Of a DNA stretch of 64,000 bases, positions 11,201-20,069 are shown in pieces (the first letter of the stretch is position 1; each line of letters starts with the position of its first letter). The position numbers and the translations under genes are program-made. The stretch is from the NCBI RefSeq assembly GCF_000299335.2, contig NZ_CP004387.1, positions 1,860,001-1,924,000 of the forward strand, written 5' to 3'. The notes beneath the pieces are model-generated. The model was not told the DNA's origin. It did no database searches and saw only the letters and a program-made list of their open reading frames with translations. This DNA comes from Isoalcanivorax pacificus W11-5. Its GTDB lineage: Bacteria; Pseudomonadota; Gammaproteobacteria; Pseudomonadales; Alcanivoracaceae.

Positions 11201-12334
11201 ATGTCACAGACCCCCGAATCTCCGTCCGGTTCTCCCGGCGTCAGCCATGTGCGCATCAGTGATGATCGTGCCGGGCAGCGGCTGGATAACTTCCTCATGG
11301 CAACCCTGAAAGGGGTGCCGAAATCCCGTATCTACCGGATCATCCGCGATGGCCAGGTGCGCGTGAACGGCCGCCGTGCCAAGCAGACCCAGCGCCTGGA
11401 AGAAGGCGACGAGGTGCGCATCCCGCCGGTGCGGGTGGCCAGCGACAGCGGGCCACCGCCTGCCGTGGGGCAGGGGCTGTCCGAGCGCCTGTCGCGCAGC
11501 CTGATCCATGAAGACAACTGGTTGTACATCTATAACAAGCCCGCCGGGCTGGCCGTTCATGGCGGCAGTGGTATCAGCCTGGGGCTGATCGAGACGCTGC
11601 GGGCGTTGTACCCGGCCGAGGCGGCATCTCTGGAACTGGTGCACCGGCTGGACCGCGACACGTCCGGCGCCATCATGGTGGCACGTCACCGTGCCTTTTT
11701 GCGTCGCCTGCAACGGCTGATGCAGGGCGGCGGGGTGGAAAAGCGCTACTGGCTGCTGTGCCGGGGCTTCAAGGGCACCCAGAAAACCATCGAGGCGCCG
11801 CTGCTGAAGCAGACCCATGGCAATGAGCGGGTGGTCAGGGTGTCCCGCGAGGGCAAGGCGTCCCGCACGGATTTCCGCGTGCTGGAGCGTTTCGGCGACG
11901 TGGCACTGGTGGAAGCCGTGTTGGCCACCGGGCGCACGCACCAGATTCGCGTGCATGCCCAGTTCGGCGGTTTCCCGCTGCTCGGTGACGACAAATATGG
12001 CGATGCCGACGTCAACAGTGCGCTGGCGGAACAGGTCGGTTCCCGGCGCATGTTTCTGCATGCCCGTTTGCTGGCATTGCGGCATCCGGAAACTGGGCGC
12101 GAGCTGCGTGTCGAGGCGCCTCTGGACGAAGCGTTCGAGGAGGCCCTGGTGCGGCTGCGCGGCGGGCCGGCCGCGTTGCCGGCCAGCCCGCCAACGCCGA
12201 AGCCGGCCAGCGGGGAGATGCAGCGTCCGCGTGCGCAGGTGAAAAAGGCAGCACCCCCGGCCCGTGGAGGACGCAAGCCAGCCGGCAAACCGACCGGCAA
12301 GCCGCCCGGGCGGCGGAGCAGGTCGCGCGGATGA
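11201..12334 (+). CDS. rluC: 23S rRNA pseudouridine synthase RluC
   Basis: 377 residues. It isomerises uridines of 23S rRNA (positions 955, 2504 and 2580 in E. coli) to pseudouridine. The N-terminal S4-like RNA-binding domain (GQRLDNFL to VRVNGRRAKQ, about 20-80) precedes the RluA-type catalytic domain with the active-site HRLDRDTSG motif and GRTHQIRVHAQ. The C-terminus is extended by about 50 residues of Pro/Ala/Lys/Arg-rich disordered sequence absent from the E. coli enzyme. ATG 11201 was chosen because the protein then aligns with the E. coli start. The stop overlaps the HAD gene by 4 bp (ATGA). Confidence 0.93.
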   Translation: MSQTPESPSGSPGVSHVRISDDRAGQRLDNFLMATLKGVPKSRIYRIIRDGQVRVNGRRAKQTQRLEEGDEVRIPPVRVASDSGPPPAVGQGLSERLSRSLIHEDNWLYIYNKPAGLAVHGGSGISLGLIETLRALYPAEAASLELVHRLDRDTSGAIMVARHRAFLRRLQRLMQGGGVEKRYWLLCRGFKGTQKTIEAPLLKQTHGNERVVRVSREGKASRTDFRVLERFGDVALVEAVLATGRTHQIRVHAQFGGFPLLGDDKYGDADVNSALAEQVGSRRMFLHARLLALRHPETGRELRVEAPLDEAFEEALVRLRGGPAALPASPPTPKPASGEMQRPRAQVKKAAPPARGGRKPAGKPTGKPPGRRSRSRG

Positions 12335-13050
12335 GCTATTCACTGGTCATTTTCGACTGGGACGGCACCCTGATGGATTCCACCGGGCGTATCGTCAGTT
12401 GCCTGGCCGCCGCCGCTGCTGATGTGACCTTGCCGGCCCTGCCGCCGGAAAGGCTGTGCAGTATCATTGGCCTCGGGCTGTTCGAGGCGATTCGCGATCT
12501 CTATCCCGAGGCGGACGACGCACTGGTACATGCGATGCGGGAGCGTTACGCGGTGCATTTCATTGCCGCGGAGGTGCAGCCGAGTGCATTGTTTCCCGGT
12601 GCACTGGAAACCCTGGCCGCATTGCGTGGTCAGGGAATGCAGCTGGCCGTGGCGACGGGCACGAGCCGTCGCGGGCTGGACCGGGTGTGGGGCAGCACCG
12701 GGCTGGGCAAATGGTTTGACAGTTCCCGTTGCGCTGATGAGAGCCGTTCCAAGCCGCACCCGGATATGGTGCTGGAGTTGCTGGCTGAGCTGGGCCATGC
12801 CCCGGAGCAGGCGCTGGTGGTTGGCGACACCAGTTTCGACCTGGAAATGGCCGAGCGTGCCGGCGTGGATCGTGTCGGTGTGCTGTACGGCGCGCACCCG
12901 CGTGAGCGCCTGGCGGTGCATCGGCCGCTGGCATTGCTGGAACATATTGAGGGGCTGCTGCCGTTGATCGACGCACGGCGGCGGTCGATTGAGGCAGCAT
13001 CGGTTCAGACGGAAAGTGGAGTAAGAGTGGATGGATCAGTACAACGATAA
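12331..13050 (+). CDS. HAD-superfamily phosphatase (phosphoglycolate phosphatase-like)
   Basis: 239 residues. A subfamily IA haloacid dehalogenase-type phosphatase: motif I DWDGTLMDS with the two catalytic Asp, motif II ATGTSRRG, motif III Lys near SKPHPD, motif IV GDTSFDLEMA. Between motifs I and II lies a helical cap. The position between rluC and an S49 peptidase is conserved in Pseudomonas. It overlaps rluC by 4 bp and the peptidase gene by 20 bp, so it is clearly operonic. Substrate unknown. Confidence 0.85.
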   Translation: MSYSLVIFDWDGTLMDSTGRIVSCLAAAAADVTLPALPPERLCSIIGLGLFEAIRDLYPEADDALVHAMRERYAVHFIAAEVQPSALFPGALETLAALRGQGMQLAVATGTSRRGLDRVWGSTGLGKWFDSSRCADESRSKPHPDMVLELLAELGHAPEQALVVGDTSFDLEMAERAGVDRVGVLYGAHPRERLAVHRPLALLEHIEGLLPLIDARRRSIEAASVQTESGVRVDGSVQR

Positions 13051-14023
13051 TCGCGGTGCGCAGGTGTCGCCGCCGCAAAGCAATCGCGAATGGCAACTGA
13101 TCGAAAAACTGGTGCTGTCCATGCAGGACGAGCAGCGCAAGCAGCGCCGCTGGAGCATTTTTTTCCGCGCCGCAACGCTCGGTTATCTGGTGCTGGTGTT
13201 GCTGATGTTCCTGCCGTTGCGCGCGGGCTTCTCCGGCAGCATGGCGGCAGTGGAGCCGCACACGGCGCTGGTTGATGTCTCCGGCGTGATTGCCGATGGC
13301 GCAGAAGCCAATGCCGATGCCATCAGCCAGGGGCTGCGTCGCGCCTTCGAGGCGGAGCAGTCGAAGGCGGTGATGCTGCGCATCAACAGCCCGGGCGGTT
13401 CGCCAGTGCAGTCCGGTTATGTGTATAACGAAATCATGCGGCTGAAAGCCAAGTACCCGGAGAAAAAAGTCTACGCGGTGATCACCGATGTGGGCGCGTC
13501 CGGGGCCTACTATATTGCGGCAGCGGCGGATGAGATTTATGTGGACCCGGCCAGCATCGTCGGTTCCATCGGCGTGATCATGGCCGGCTTCGGCTTTACC
13601 GAGGCCATTGAAAAACTCGGTGTCGAGCGCCGCGTGCAGACTTCCGGTGAAAACAAGGCGCTGATGGACCCGTTCCAGCCACAAAAGCCTGAGCAGACCG
13701 CCCACTTCCAGGGCATGCTGGACCAGATTCACCAGCAGTTCATTGATGCAGTGAAAGCCGGGCGCGGTGATCGTCTTCAGGTGGCAGGTCATCCGGAACT
13801 GTTTTCCGGGCTCGTCTGGTCTGGCGAAGAAGCCGTGCGACTGGGGCTGGCAGATGGCACCGGCAGCCCCGGCCAGGTGGCGCGTGAGGTGGTGGGCGAG
13901 GAAGAGATCGTCGACTACTCCGTGCTGCCGCATCCGCTGGAGCGTCTGCTGGGTGGTTTCGGCGTCAGCATCGGCAAGGGCGTTGGCCAGATGCTCGGCG
14001 TGGATGGCTGGAGCCTGCGTTAA
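13031..14023 (+). CDS. Signal peptide peptidase SppA-like S49 protease
   Basis: 330 residues with one N-terminal membrane segment (about 52-66, LGYLVLVLLMFLPL) and a periplasmic S49 domain. This is the short SppA form that cleaves remnant signal peptides at the inner membrane. The serine nucleophile is in TDVGASGAYYIA and the general-base lysine in GENKALMDPF. The substrate-groove text INSPGGSP is typical of S49. The start overlaps the HAD gene by 20 bp; a hairpin with eight T follows the stop. Confidence 0.88.
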   Translation: MDQYNDNRGAQVSPPQSNREWQLIEKLVLSMQDEQRKQRRWSIFFRAATLGYLVLVLLMFLPLRAGFSGSMAAVEPHTALVDVSGVIADGAEANADAISQGLRRAFEAEQSKAVMLRINSPGGSPVQSGYVYNEIMRLKAKYPEKKVYAVITDVGASGAYYIAAAADEIYVDPASIVGSIGVIMAGFGFTEAIEKLGVERRVQTSGENKALMDPFQPQKPEQTAHFQGMLDQIHQQFIDAVKAGRGDRLQVAGHPELFSGLVWSGEEAVRLGLADGTGSPGQVAREVVGEEEIVDYSVLPHPLERLLGGFGVSIGKGVGQMLGVDGWSLR

Positions 14024-14031
14024 GTCATGAC

Positions 14032-14060
14032 CGCCACAGGTCGGTTGTGGCGTTTTTTTT
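14032..14060 (+). terminator. Rho-independent terminator after the rluC operon
   Basis: CGCCACA / TGTGGCG stem followed by TTTTTTTT, 8 bp past the peptidase stop. Confidence 0.85.
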
Positions 14061-14090
14061 GCGAACAGTCTGTGTCGGCCAGGGAGTGCC

Positions 14091-15014
14091 ATGTCGTCAG
14101 GACGGTGCGTCATTCTGCTGTGCATGGCGGCGTTGCTCGCCGCCTGCACCCACTGGCCCGAGCGCCGCGATGGCTATCGGGTGGATCACCAGTACCCGGC
14201 CACTGCCTACAGTTCCCGCATCTATCATCTGGTGCTGCATTACACCAGCAGCGAGGAGCCGCGCGCGCTGCGTTCGCTGACCGGGCCGGAAGTCAGCAGT
14301 CATTATCTGGTGCCGGTGCCGCCCCGGGGCGAAACCCGCCCGGTGATTTACCAGATGGTGCCGGAACATGAGCGGGCCTGGCATGCCGGCGTCAGTGCGT
14401 GGGGCAGCCGCAGCAATATCAATGACACCTCCATCGGCATCGAAATCATCAACACAGGCCCGCGTGCGGCAGAGGGTGGCGTGGCCTGGGCGCCGTATCC
14501 GCCGGAGCAGATCGATGCGGTGATTGCGCTGGTGCGTGATCTGGTGCGCCGCTATGACATTGATCCGATCAATATCGTCGGGCATTCGGATGTGGCGCCG
14601 TTGCGCAAGGTGGACCCCGGTCCGGCGTTTCCCTGGAAGGCATTGTATGACGCCGGCCTGGGCGTCTGGCCGGAGGAGCGGGTGGTGCAGCGTTATCGTG
14701 ACTGGTTCACACTGCTGCCGCCCACGTTAAGCGATGTGCAGGAGGCGCTGGCCACGTTCGGGTATCCGATTCGCCTGACCGGCGAGCCGGACCGGCAGAC
14801 CTGCTCCACGGTGCAGGCGTTCCAGATGCGCTTCCGTCCGGCGGACTACCGTGGTGTGCCGGATGCCGAGACGGTGGCGATCCTGTGGGCCTTGCTGGAG
14901 CGTTATCGGCCGGCGTTATTGCCGCCGCTGGCCGAGTGGGACACGGGCGGCCCGCCGAGCTGGGCGGGCTGGAACGTGACCTGCCCGGTAATGCGCGACA
15001 CCGGTCACGGCTGA
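14091..15014 (+). CDS. Lipoprotein N-acetylmuramoyl-L-alanine amidase (AmiD-like)
   Basis: 307 residues. A zinc amidase that cuts between N-acetylmuramic acid and L-alanine in murein fragments. The N-terminus is a lipoprotein signal with lipobox LLAAC (Cys about 19), so it is anchored in a membrane, probably the outer. The amidase_2 domain follows: zinc ligand His in LVLHYTSS, then HAGVSAWG and the HSDVAP...D segment. The C-terminal part (SDVQEALATFGYPI to FQMRFRP) is a peptidoglycan-binding repeat, the same layout as E. coli AmiD. It converges with maf. Confidence 0.85.
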   Translation: MSSGRCVILLCMAALLAACTHWPERRDGYRVDHQYPATAYSSRIYHLVLHYTSSEEPRALRSLTGPEVSSHYLVPVPPRGETRPVIYQMVPEHERAWHAGVSAWGSRSNINDTSIGIEIINTGPRAAEGGVAWAPYPPEQIDAVIALVRDLVRRYDIDPINIVGHSDVAPLRKVDPGPAFPWKALYDAGLGVWPEERVVQRYRDWFTLLPPTLSDVQEALATFGYPIRLTGEPDRQTCSTVQAFQMRFRPADYRGVPDAETVAILWALLERYRPALLPPLAEWDTGGPPSWAGWNVTCPVMRDTGHG

Positions 15015-15026
15015 GGCCACTGCTGA

Positions 15027-15629
15027 TCAGCGTTCCGGGGGCAGTGCCACGCCTTCGGTGGCAAGAAAGTCGGTCAGCATGATCAGCGGCAGGCCGATCA
15101 GCGCATTCGGGTCGCGGCCTTCCAGGGCCTTGAACAGCACAATGCCCAACCCTTCGGACTTGAAGCTGCCGGCGCAATTGAGCGGCTGCTCCTGGTCCAC
15201 GTAGCGCTCGATGGTCGCACGCGACAACCGGCGGAAATGCACGGTGAACGGCTCGCAGCCGCACTGGTCGCGCCCGGTGGCGCTGTTCAGCAGGCACAGG
15301 CCGGTCTGGAAGGTGACGGTGCTGTCGCTGCTGGCTTCGAGCTGGTGAATGGCCTTGTCGCGGCTGCCGGGCTTGCCGAGCACCTCGCCGTCTGCCGTCA
15401 CGGCAACCTGATCAGAGCCGATGATCAGGGCGCCCGGGTATTCCTGGGCCACTGCGCGTGCCTTTTCCCGCGCCAGGCGCAGCACCAGTTCCACCGGCGT
15501 CTCGCCGGGGCGGCGGGATTCGTCGATATCCGGGCTGTGGCAGCTGAACGTCAGCCCCAGGCGCTGCAGCAGGCTGCGCCGGAACGGGGAGGAAGAGGCC
15601 AGAACGAGGGGCGGTGCGGCGGTTGTCAT
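15027..15629 (-). CDS. Maf/YceF-type nucleotide pyrophosphatase
   Basis: 200 residues of the Maf family, which hydrolyses non-canonical NTPs; the YceF branch acts on 7-methyl-GTP. Visible are the N-terminal LASSSPFRRSLL substrate loop, the ESRRPGETPVELVLRLA motif, and GSDQVAVTADGEVLGKPG with the catalytic Asp. The start is ATG 15629 (MTTAAPP); the open frame upstream (to 15716) is not coding-like. It is inverted relative to its neighbours and divergent from yceD, which follows the Pseudomonas gene order. Confidence 0.9.
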   Translation of the reverse strand: MTTAAPPLVLASSSPFRRSLLQRLGLTFSCHSPDIDESRRPGETPVELVLRLAREKARAVAQEYPGALIIGSDQVAVTADGEVLGKPGSRDKAIHQLEASSDSTVTFQTGLCLLNSATGRDQCGCEPFTVHFRRLSRATIERYVDQEQPLNCAGSFKSEGLGIVLFKALEGRDPNALIGLPLIMLTDFLATEGVALPPER

Positions 15630-15739
15630 GGGGGCTCCGGTCGGGGTTTCACACCAGGTTTGTCGCAGTGTAACGCGACGGTTTTGACGCTGCACTGAAA
15701 AACCCTTTTTCATCAACGGCTTGGCTTTTAATTTACGCT

Positions 15740-15768
15740 TTGACAGGGGCGGGCTGCGGCCCTAGAAT
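15740..15768 (+). promoter_or_regulatory. Sigma-70 promoter of the yceD-rpmF transcript
   Basis: TTGACA (15740-15745), 17-bp spacer, TAGAAT (15763-15768): a perfect -35 and a 5/6 -10. The transcript should start near 15775, only about 3 nt before the yceD ATG. Confidence 0.85.
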
Positions 15769-15777
15769 TGCGCGCTT

Positions 15778-16317
15778 ATGTTTTCCGGGCAATTGCCGCA
15801 TTACGTTGAGCCGCGCAAGCTGGCCGATCAAGGCGGTTCCATTGGTGGCCAGACCACTGTCGCAGCGCTTCCCCGACTGAGCGAGTTCGAGCAAAGTCAG
15901 GGCGAGCCGGTAGATGTCGCGCTCACGTTTGCGCGCAGCGACGAGGATGGCGTGCGCAGTGTCGAAGGCACCATCAGCACCCACCTGGTGTTGACCTGCC
16001 AGCGCTGCCTCGAGCCGGTCCGCTGCGGAATCACTGCCAGAGTACGCCTGGCACTGGTCTGGAGCGAAGACGATATTGATACGGTGCCGGATCGTTTTGA
16101 TCCCTGGCTGGTGACGGACGACAAGATGCCGCTGGCGCCGCTGATGGAAGAAGAATTGCTGCTGGCGCTGCCGCTGGTCGCCATGCACGAGCAATGCCCG
16201 ACGCAGCTTCCCACCACCACCCAGGTGGAGGAGGAAGAAGAAGCCGCGTCACAGGAACAGGCGGATAACCCTTTTGCAATACTGGCCACTCTCAAGAAAC
16301 GGGACGGTCAGGAATAA
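15778..16317 (+). CDS. yceD: YceD (DUF177), 23S rRNA accumulation protein
   Basis: 179 residues of the DUF177 family, needed for normal 23S rRNA accumulation in E. coli and plants. The conserved Cys pair is present as LTCQRCLEPV (about 63-72). The C-terminal third is acidic (EEEEEAASQEQ) and ends in the family NPFAILATLKK motif. It lies directly upstream of rpmF, as in most bacteria. There is practically no leader between the promoter and the ATG, so translation may be leaderless. Confidence 0.93.
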   Translation: MFSGQLPHYVEPRKLADQGGSIGGQTTVAALPRLSEFEQSQGEPVDVALTFARSDEDGVRSVEGTISTHLVLTCQRCLEPVRCGITARVRLALVWSEDDIDTVPDRFDPWLVTDDKMPLAPLMEEELLLALPLVAMHEQCPTQLPTTTQVEEEEEAASQEQADNPFAILATLKKRDGQE

Positions 16318-16335
16318 GCCCCACAGGAGCGAACC

Positions 16336-16530
16336 ATGGCAGTTCAACAGAATCGGAAAACCCGTTCCAAGCGTGACATGCGTCGCTCGCACGACGCCCT
16401 GTCCGCGCCGGCGCTGACCGAAGACACCAACACCGGTGAAGTGCACCGTCGCCACCACATTTCCCCGGACGGCATGTATCGCGGCCGCCAGGTGATCAAA
16501 CAGGTGGAAGCGGACGACGACGAAGCGTAA
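16336..16530 (+). CDS. rpmF: 50S ribosomal protein L32
   Basis: 64 residues. Component of the large ribosomal subunit near the peptidyl transferase region. The basic N-terminus [20 protein letters not shown] is the family signature; it lacks the zinc-binding cysteines (C- type). It has an acidic tail (EADDDEA). The start has AGGAG upstream. It is followed by a strong terminator, so plsX is separately transcribed or reached by read-through. Confidence 0.97.
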   Translation: MAVQQNRKTRSKRDMRRSHDALSAPALTEDTNTGEVHRRHHISPDGMYRGRQVIKQVEADDDEA

Positions 16531-16544
16531 CGCACACACCACGG

Positions 16545-16572
16545 AAAACGGGAGCCGAGGCTCCCGTTTTTC
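16545..16572 (+). terminator. Rho-independent terminator after rpmF
   Basis: AAACGGGAGCC / GGCTCCCGTTT-type stem ending in TTTTT. Confidence 0.88.
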
Positions 16573-16671
16573 GTTGCGCTGACATAACAGTTTCCGGATA
16601 TGTCCAGCCCGTTGCGGCGATGTGACAAATCGGTTTGTATGTCGGCTTTATAAAAGCGGATGAGGGATTTC

Positions 16672-17694
16672 ATGGCACAGGTCACGCTGGCTGTGGATGC
16701 CATGGGCGGGGATGCCGGTTTGCCGGTGACCGTGCCCGCAGTGGCGCAATTGCTGCAACAAGACGCCACCGTTGAAGTATTGATGGTGGGCCAGCCGGTA
16801 CCTTTGGCGGCTGCACTGCGCGATGCAGGCCTGGCGCAGCACGCGCGGGTACGTGTCGTGCCGGCCAGTGACATCGTGACCATGGACGATCCGGTTGCGG
16901 TGGCGCTGCGCAATAAAAAGGATTCCTCCATGCGCGTGGCGGTCAATCAGCTACGCGACGGGCAGGCCCAGGCCGTGGTCAGCGCCGGCAATACCGGCGC
17001 GCTGATGGCCGTGAGCCGGTTTGTCCTGAAGACCTTGCCGGGCATCGAGCGCCCGGCCATCTGCACGGCCATTCCCACCCGCACCGGCCACTGCCACATG
17101 CTCGATCTGGGCGCGAATGTGGATTCCGAAGCCGAACACCTGTTGCAGTTTGCGCTGATGGGCGCCGCCGTGGTGCGCGCGCTGGATCGCATCGAGGCGC
17201 CGCGCGTGGCGCTGCTGAATATCGGCGAGGAAGACATCAAGGGTAATGACCTGATCAAACAGGCTGCGAAACTGTTGCAGGAACACCCGGCGCTGAATTA
17301 CTGCGGCTTTATCGAAGGCAAGGGTATTTTCGACGGTGAGGCCGATGTGGTGGTCTGCGATGGCTTTGTCGGCAATGTGGCGCTGAAAACCATGGAAGGC
17401 ACTGCCACCATGATCGGCCATATGCTGCGCACCGAAATCAGCAGCTCGTGGCTGAAAAAAGTCTCCGGCCTGCTGGCGCTGCCGGTCCTGCGCGGCCTGA
17501 AAAAGCGCATGGACCCGGAGCGCTACAACGGCGCCAGCCTGCTTGGCCTGAACGGTATCGTGGTGAAGAGCCACGGCGGGGCCGGTGTCAGCGGCTTCCT
17601 GGCGGCCCTGGAAGTGGCGGTGCGCGAGGCGGATCGCAATGTGCCGGCGCTGATTGGCGCCACCCTGGTGAACAAGAGCGACGGCACCGCATAA
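16672..17694 (+). CDS. plsX: Phosphate acyltransferase PlsX
   Basis: 340 residues. Converts acyl-ACP and phosphate to acyl-phosphate for phospholipid synthesis by PlsY. Family text is clear: VDAMGGDAG near the N-terminus, NTGALMAVSRF, LDLGANVD, and GFVGNVALKTMEG. I prefer ATG 16672 (MAQVTLAVD), which has GAGG 7 nt upstream, to the ATG 12 bp earlier. It is followed directly by fabD; fabH, which sits here in E. coli, is absent. Confidence 0.95.
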   Translation: MAQVTLAVDAMGGDAGLPVTVPAVAQLLQQDATVEVLMVGQPVPLAAALRDAGLAQHARVRVVPASDIVTMDDPVAVALRNKKDSSMRVAVNQLRDGQAQAVVSAGNTGALMAVSRFVLKTLPGIERPAICTAIPTRTGHCHMLDLGANVDSEAEHLLQFALMGAAVVRALDRIEAPRVALLNIGEEDIKGNDLIKQAAKLLQEHPALNYCGFIEGKGIFDGEADVVVCDGFVGNVALKTMEGTATMIGHMLRTEISSSWLKKVSGLLALPVLRGLKKRMDPERYNGASLLGLNGIVVKSHGGAGVSGFLAALEVAVREADRNVPALIGATLVNKSDGTA

Positions 17695-17776
17695 GATTTT
17701 GTTGCAACGCCGGCGCGCATCCCGTGGCCAGGCTGCGCATAATGCCGCCGGCAAGAGCACCCAGAACGGAGCGCCT

Positions 17777-18706
17777 ATGAGCAAGACAGCTTTTCTGTTT
17801 CCCGGCCAGGGTTCCCAGGCCGTCGGCATGCTCGCCGACTATCGGGACGAGTCGGTACTGCAGCACACCTTCAATGAAGCCTCCGGCGCCCTGGGCTATG
17901 ACCTGTGGAAGCTGGTGCAGGAAGGCCCGGAGAGCGACCTCAACAGCACCGACAAGACCCAGCCGGCGCTGTTGACCGCCGGGGTGGCGCTGTGGCGTCT
18001 GTGGCAGCATCGTGGCGGTGCGCGCCCGGACATGCTGGCCGGCCACAGTCTGGGGGAATACACCGCGCTGTGCTGCGCGGGCGTGCTCACCCTGGGTGAT
18101 GCCGTGCGCCTGGTGGAGAAGCGGGGGCAACTGATGCAGAGTGCCGTGCCGGAAGGGCAGGGCAGCATGGCCGCCATTCTCGGCCTGGAAGACGAACAGG
18201 TGCGCGCCGCCTGCGCTGAAGCGGCCAACGGCGACGTGGTGGAAGCGGTCAATTTCAACGCACCGGGCCAGGTGGTGATTGCCGGCAGCGTGGCCGCCGT
18301 ACAACGGGCCGTGGAAGCCTGCAAGGCGGCCGGTGCCAAGCGTGCCATGCCGCTGCCGGTCAGCGTGCCGTCGCACTGCGCACTGATGCGCCCGGCAGCG
18401 GAGCAACTGGTCGGCGTGATCGGTGGCCTGCGCCTGCATGAGCCGGAGATCGCTGTCATCAATAACGTCGACGTCGCCGTGGAAACTGATGTGGGCCGCG
18501 TGACCGACGCGCTGGTCCGGCAGCTCTATTCGCCGGTGCGCTGGGCGGAAACAGTACAGAAACTGGCCGCCGACGGTGTGACGCTGGCCTACGAATGCGG
18601 CCCGGGCAAAGTGCTGGCCGGGCTGGTGAAACGGATTGATCGCAGCGTTGAAGTGGTGGCGCTGGAGAATGCCGCCGCGTTGCAGGCTGCAACGCCGGAT
18701 GCCTGA
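17777..18706 (+). CDS. fabD: Malonyl-CoA:ACP transacylase
   Basis: 309 residues. Loads malonyl from CoA onto ACP for fatty acid elongation. The GQGSQ motif is at residues 10-14, the catalytic Ser in GHSLGEYTAL, and the catalytic His in VPSHCALM. The start ATG 17777 (MSKTAFLFPGQGSQ) matches the family; an upstream in-frame ATG at 17699 adds unrelated sequence. A ribosome site (GGAG) lies 7 nt before it. fabG follows after 15 bp. Confidence 0.96.
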   Translation: MSKTAFLFPGQGSQAVGMLADYRDESVLQHTFNEASGALGYDLWKLVQEGPESDLNSTDKTQPALLTAGVALWRLWQHRGGARPDMLAGHSLGEYTALCCAGVLTLGDAVRLVEKRGQLMQSAVPEGQGSMAAILGLEDEQVRAACAEAANGDVVEAVNFNAPGQVVIAGSVAAVQRAVEACKAAGAKRAMPLPVSVPSHCALMRPAAEQLVGVIGGLRLHEPEIAVINNVDVAVETDVGRVTDALVRQLYSPVRWAETVQKLAADGVTLAYECGPGKVLAGLVKRIDRSVEVVALENAAALQAATPDA

Positions 18707-18721
18707 ATCACAGGAGCAGAA

Positions 18722-19468
18722 ATGAGCGAGACACAAGGCAGGATTGCACTGGTTACCGGCGCCAGCCGTGGCATTGGCAAGGCGATTGCCGCAATGCTGG
18801 CGGGGCAGGGTTTCATTGTGGTCGGCACCGCCACCACGGAAGCCGGTGCGGCCGGTATCACCGAGGCGCTGGCCGCGCAGGGTAACGCCGGCGGTGGTGT
18901 GGTGATGGATGTCAGCGACAGCGAATCCGTTACCCGCGCCATGGCTGAAGTCCAGGAGCGCTTTGGCGCACCGCTGGTGCTGGTGAACAATGCCGGTATC
19001 ACCCGTGACAACATCATGTTGCGCATGAAGGAAGATGAATGGGATGCGGTGATCAACACCAACCTGAATGCACTGTTCAGGGTCACCCGTGCCTGCCTGA
19101 AGGGCATGACCAAGGCACACAGGGGACGCATCATCACCATCAGTTCAGTCGTTGGCGTGATGGGCAATGCCGGCCAGGCCAACTATGCTGCCGCCAAGGG
19201 TGGTGCTGAAGGTTTCAGCCGCGCGCTGGCGCGTGAGCTGGGCTCGCGGGCGATCACGGTGAACACGGTTGCACCGGGTTTTATCCAGACGGACATGACC
19301 GATGCGCTGGCCGAAGGGCAGCGTGATGGCCTGTTGGCACAGATCCCGCTAGGCCGTCTCGGGCAGGCGGATGAAGTCGCCAGCGCGGTGTCGTGGCTGG
19401 CATCAGAAGGGGCCGGTTATGTCACTGGCACGACCATTCATGTCAATGGTGGCATGTTCACTGGTTGA
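18722..19468 (+). CDS. fabG: 3-oxoacyl-ACP reductase
   Basis: 248 residues, NADPH-dependent short-chain dehydrogenase reducing 3-ketoacyl-ACP. The Rossmann motif TGASRGIG is near the N-terminus; NNAG follows. Catalytic Ser lies in ISSVVGVMGN and the Tyr-Lys pair in NYAAAKGG. The C-terminal end GYVTGTTIHVNGGMFTG is the FabG signature. A ribosome site (AGGAG) precedes ATG 18722. Confidence 0.96.
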   Translation: MSETQGRIALVTGASRGIGKAIAAMLAGQGFIVVGTATTEAGAAGITEALAAQGNAGGGVVMDVSDSESVTRAMAEVQERFGAPLVLVNNAGITRDNIMLRMKEDEWDAVINTNLNALFRVTRACLKGMTKAHRGRIITISSVVGVMGNAGQANYAAAKGGAEGFSRALARELGSRAITVNTVAPGFIQTDMTDALAEGQRDGLLAQIPLGRLGQADEVASAVSWLASEGAGYVTGTTIHVNGGMFTG

Positions 19469-19554
19469 TTGGCGTTGAAGATTGCTTTACAGGTTGTTGA
19501 TATTTATAGCGAATAATTCGCAACATACGCGCAGCGGGTGGTCGGGATCGCGGC

Positions 19555-19584
19555 TTGCATGGGCAAACAGCGTTCACCTAGAAT
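19555..19584 (+). promoter_or_regulatory. Candidate acpP promoter
   Basis: TTGCAT, 18-bp spacer, TAGAAT within CCTAGAATAGCCGCC. This is a dedicated promoter for the highly expressed ACP gene, giving a leader of about 40 nt. Confidence 0.65.
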
Positions 19585-19630
19585 AGCCGCCTGAGGTGCA
19601 TGGACACCACAACAGGAGAGAGTCAGGATC

Positions 19631-19864
19631 ATGAGCAGCATTGAAGAAAGGGTCGCCAAGATCATCATCGAGCAGCTGGGTGTCAAACCGGAAGACGTGA
19701 AGCCGGAAGCATCCTTCGTGGAAGACCTGGGCGCCGACTCGCTGGATACGGTTGAGCTGGTGATGGCCCTCGAAGAGGAATTCGAAACCGAGATTCCCGA
19801 CGAGGAAGCCGAAAAGATCAGCACCGTTCAGGCTGCCATCGACTACGTCAAGCAACACGCCTGA
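19631..19864 (+). CDS. acpP: Acyl carrier protein
   Basis: 77 residues, strongly acidic four-helix protein that carries acyl chains on a 4'-phosphopantetheine arm. The attachment serine is in [18 protein letters not shown]. The family N-terminus ([16 protein letters not shown]) is intact. It has a GGAGAG ribosome site, its own promoter upstream and a strong terminator downstream. Confidence 0.98.
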   Translation: MSSIEERVAKIIIEQLGVKPEDVKPEASFVEDLGADSLDTVELVMALEEEFETEIPDEEAEKISTVQAAIDYVKQHA

Positions 19865-19885
19865 TCCGGCTCTGGCCTGATCAAA

Positions 19886-19927
19886 TAAAAAAACCGCAGG
19901 TTCACGGTGTGAACTTGCGGTTTTTTT
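19886..19927 (+). terminator. Rho-independent terminator after acpP
   Basis: A-tract, CCGCAGGTTCAC, loop GGT, GTGAACTTGCGG, T-tract: a 12-bp stem with one G-T wobble. Confidence 0.93.
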
Positions 19928-20069
19928 ATGCGTGTTGCGTTGCGCGCGACGCCGCTCGTCGCGTGTCCTCGCGAAGGCAGCGCCGCATTGACTAATTGAC
20001 ACAACTTTCCGGCATGCTGCGCAGCGGTTTTTCGTATACTGCGCGCAACGTGTGGATGGAGGAATGGCA

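Noticed and set aside
17588-19120. 510-residue minus-strand frame across plsX, fabD and fabG
   Set aside because: Runs antisense across three certain genes; a codon-bias shadow.
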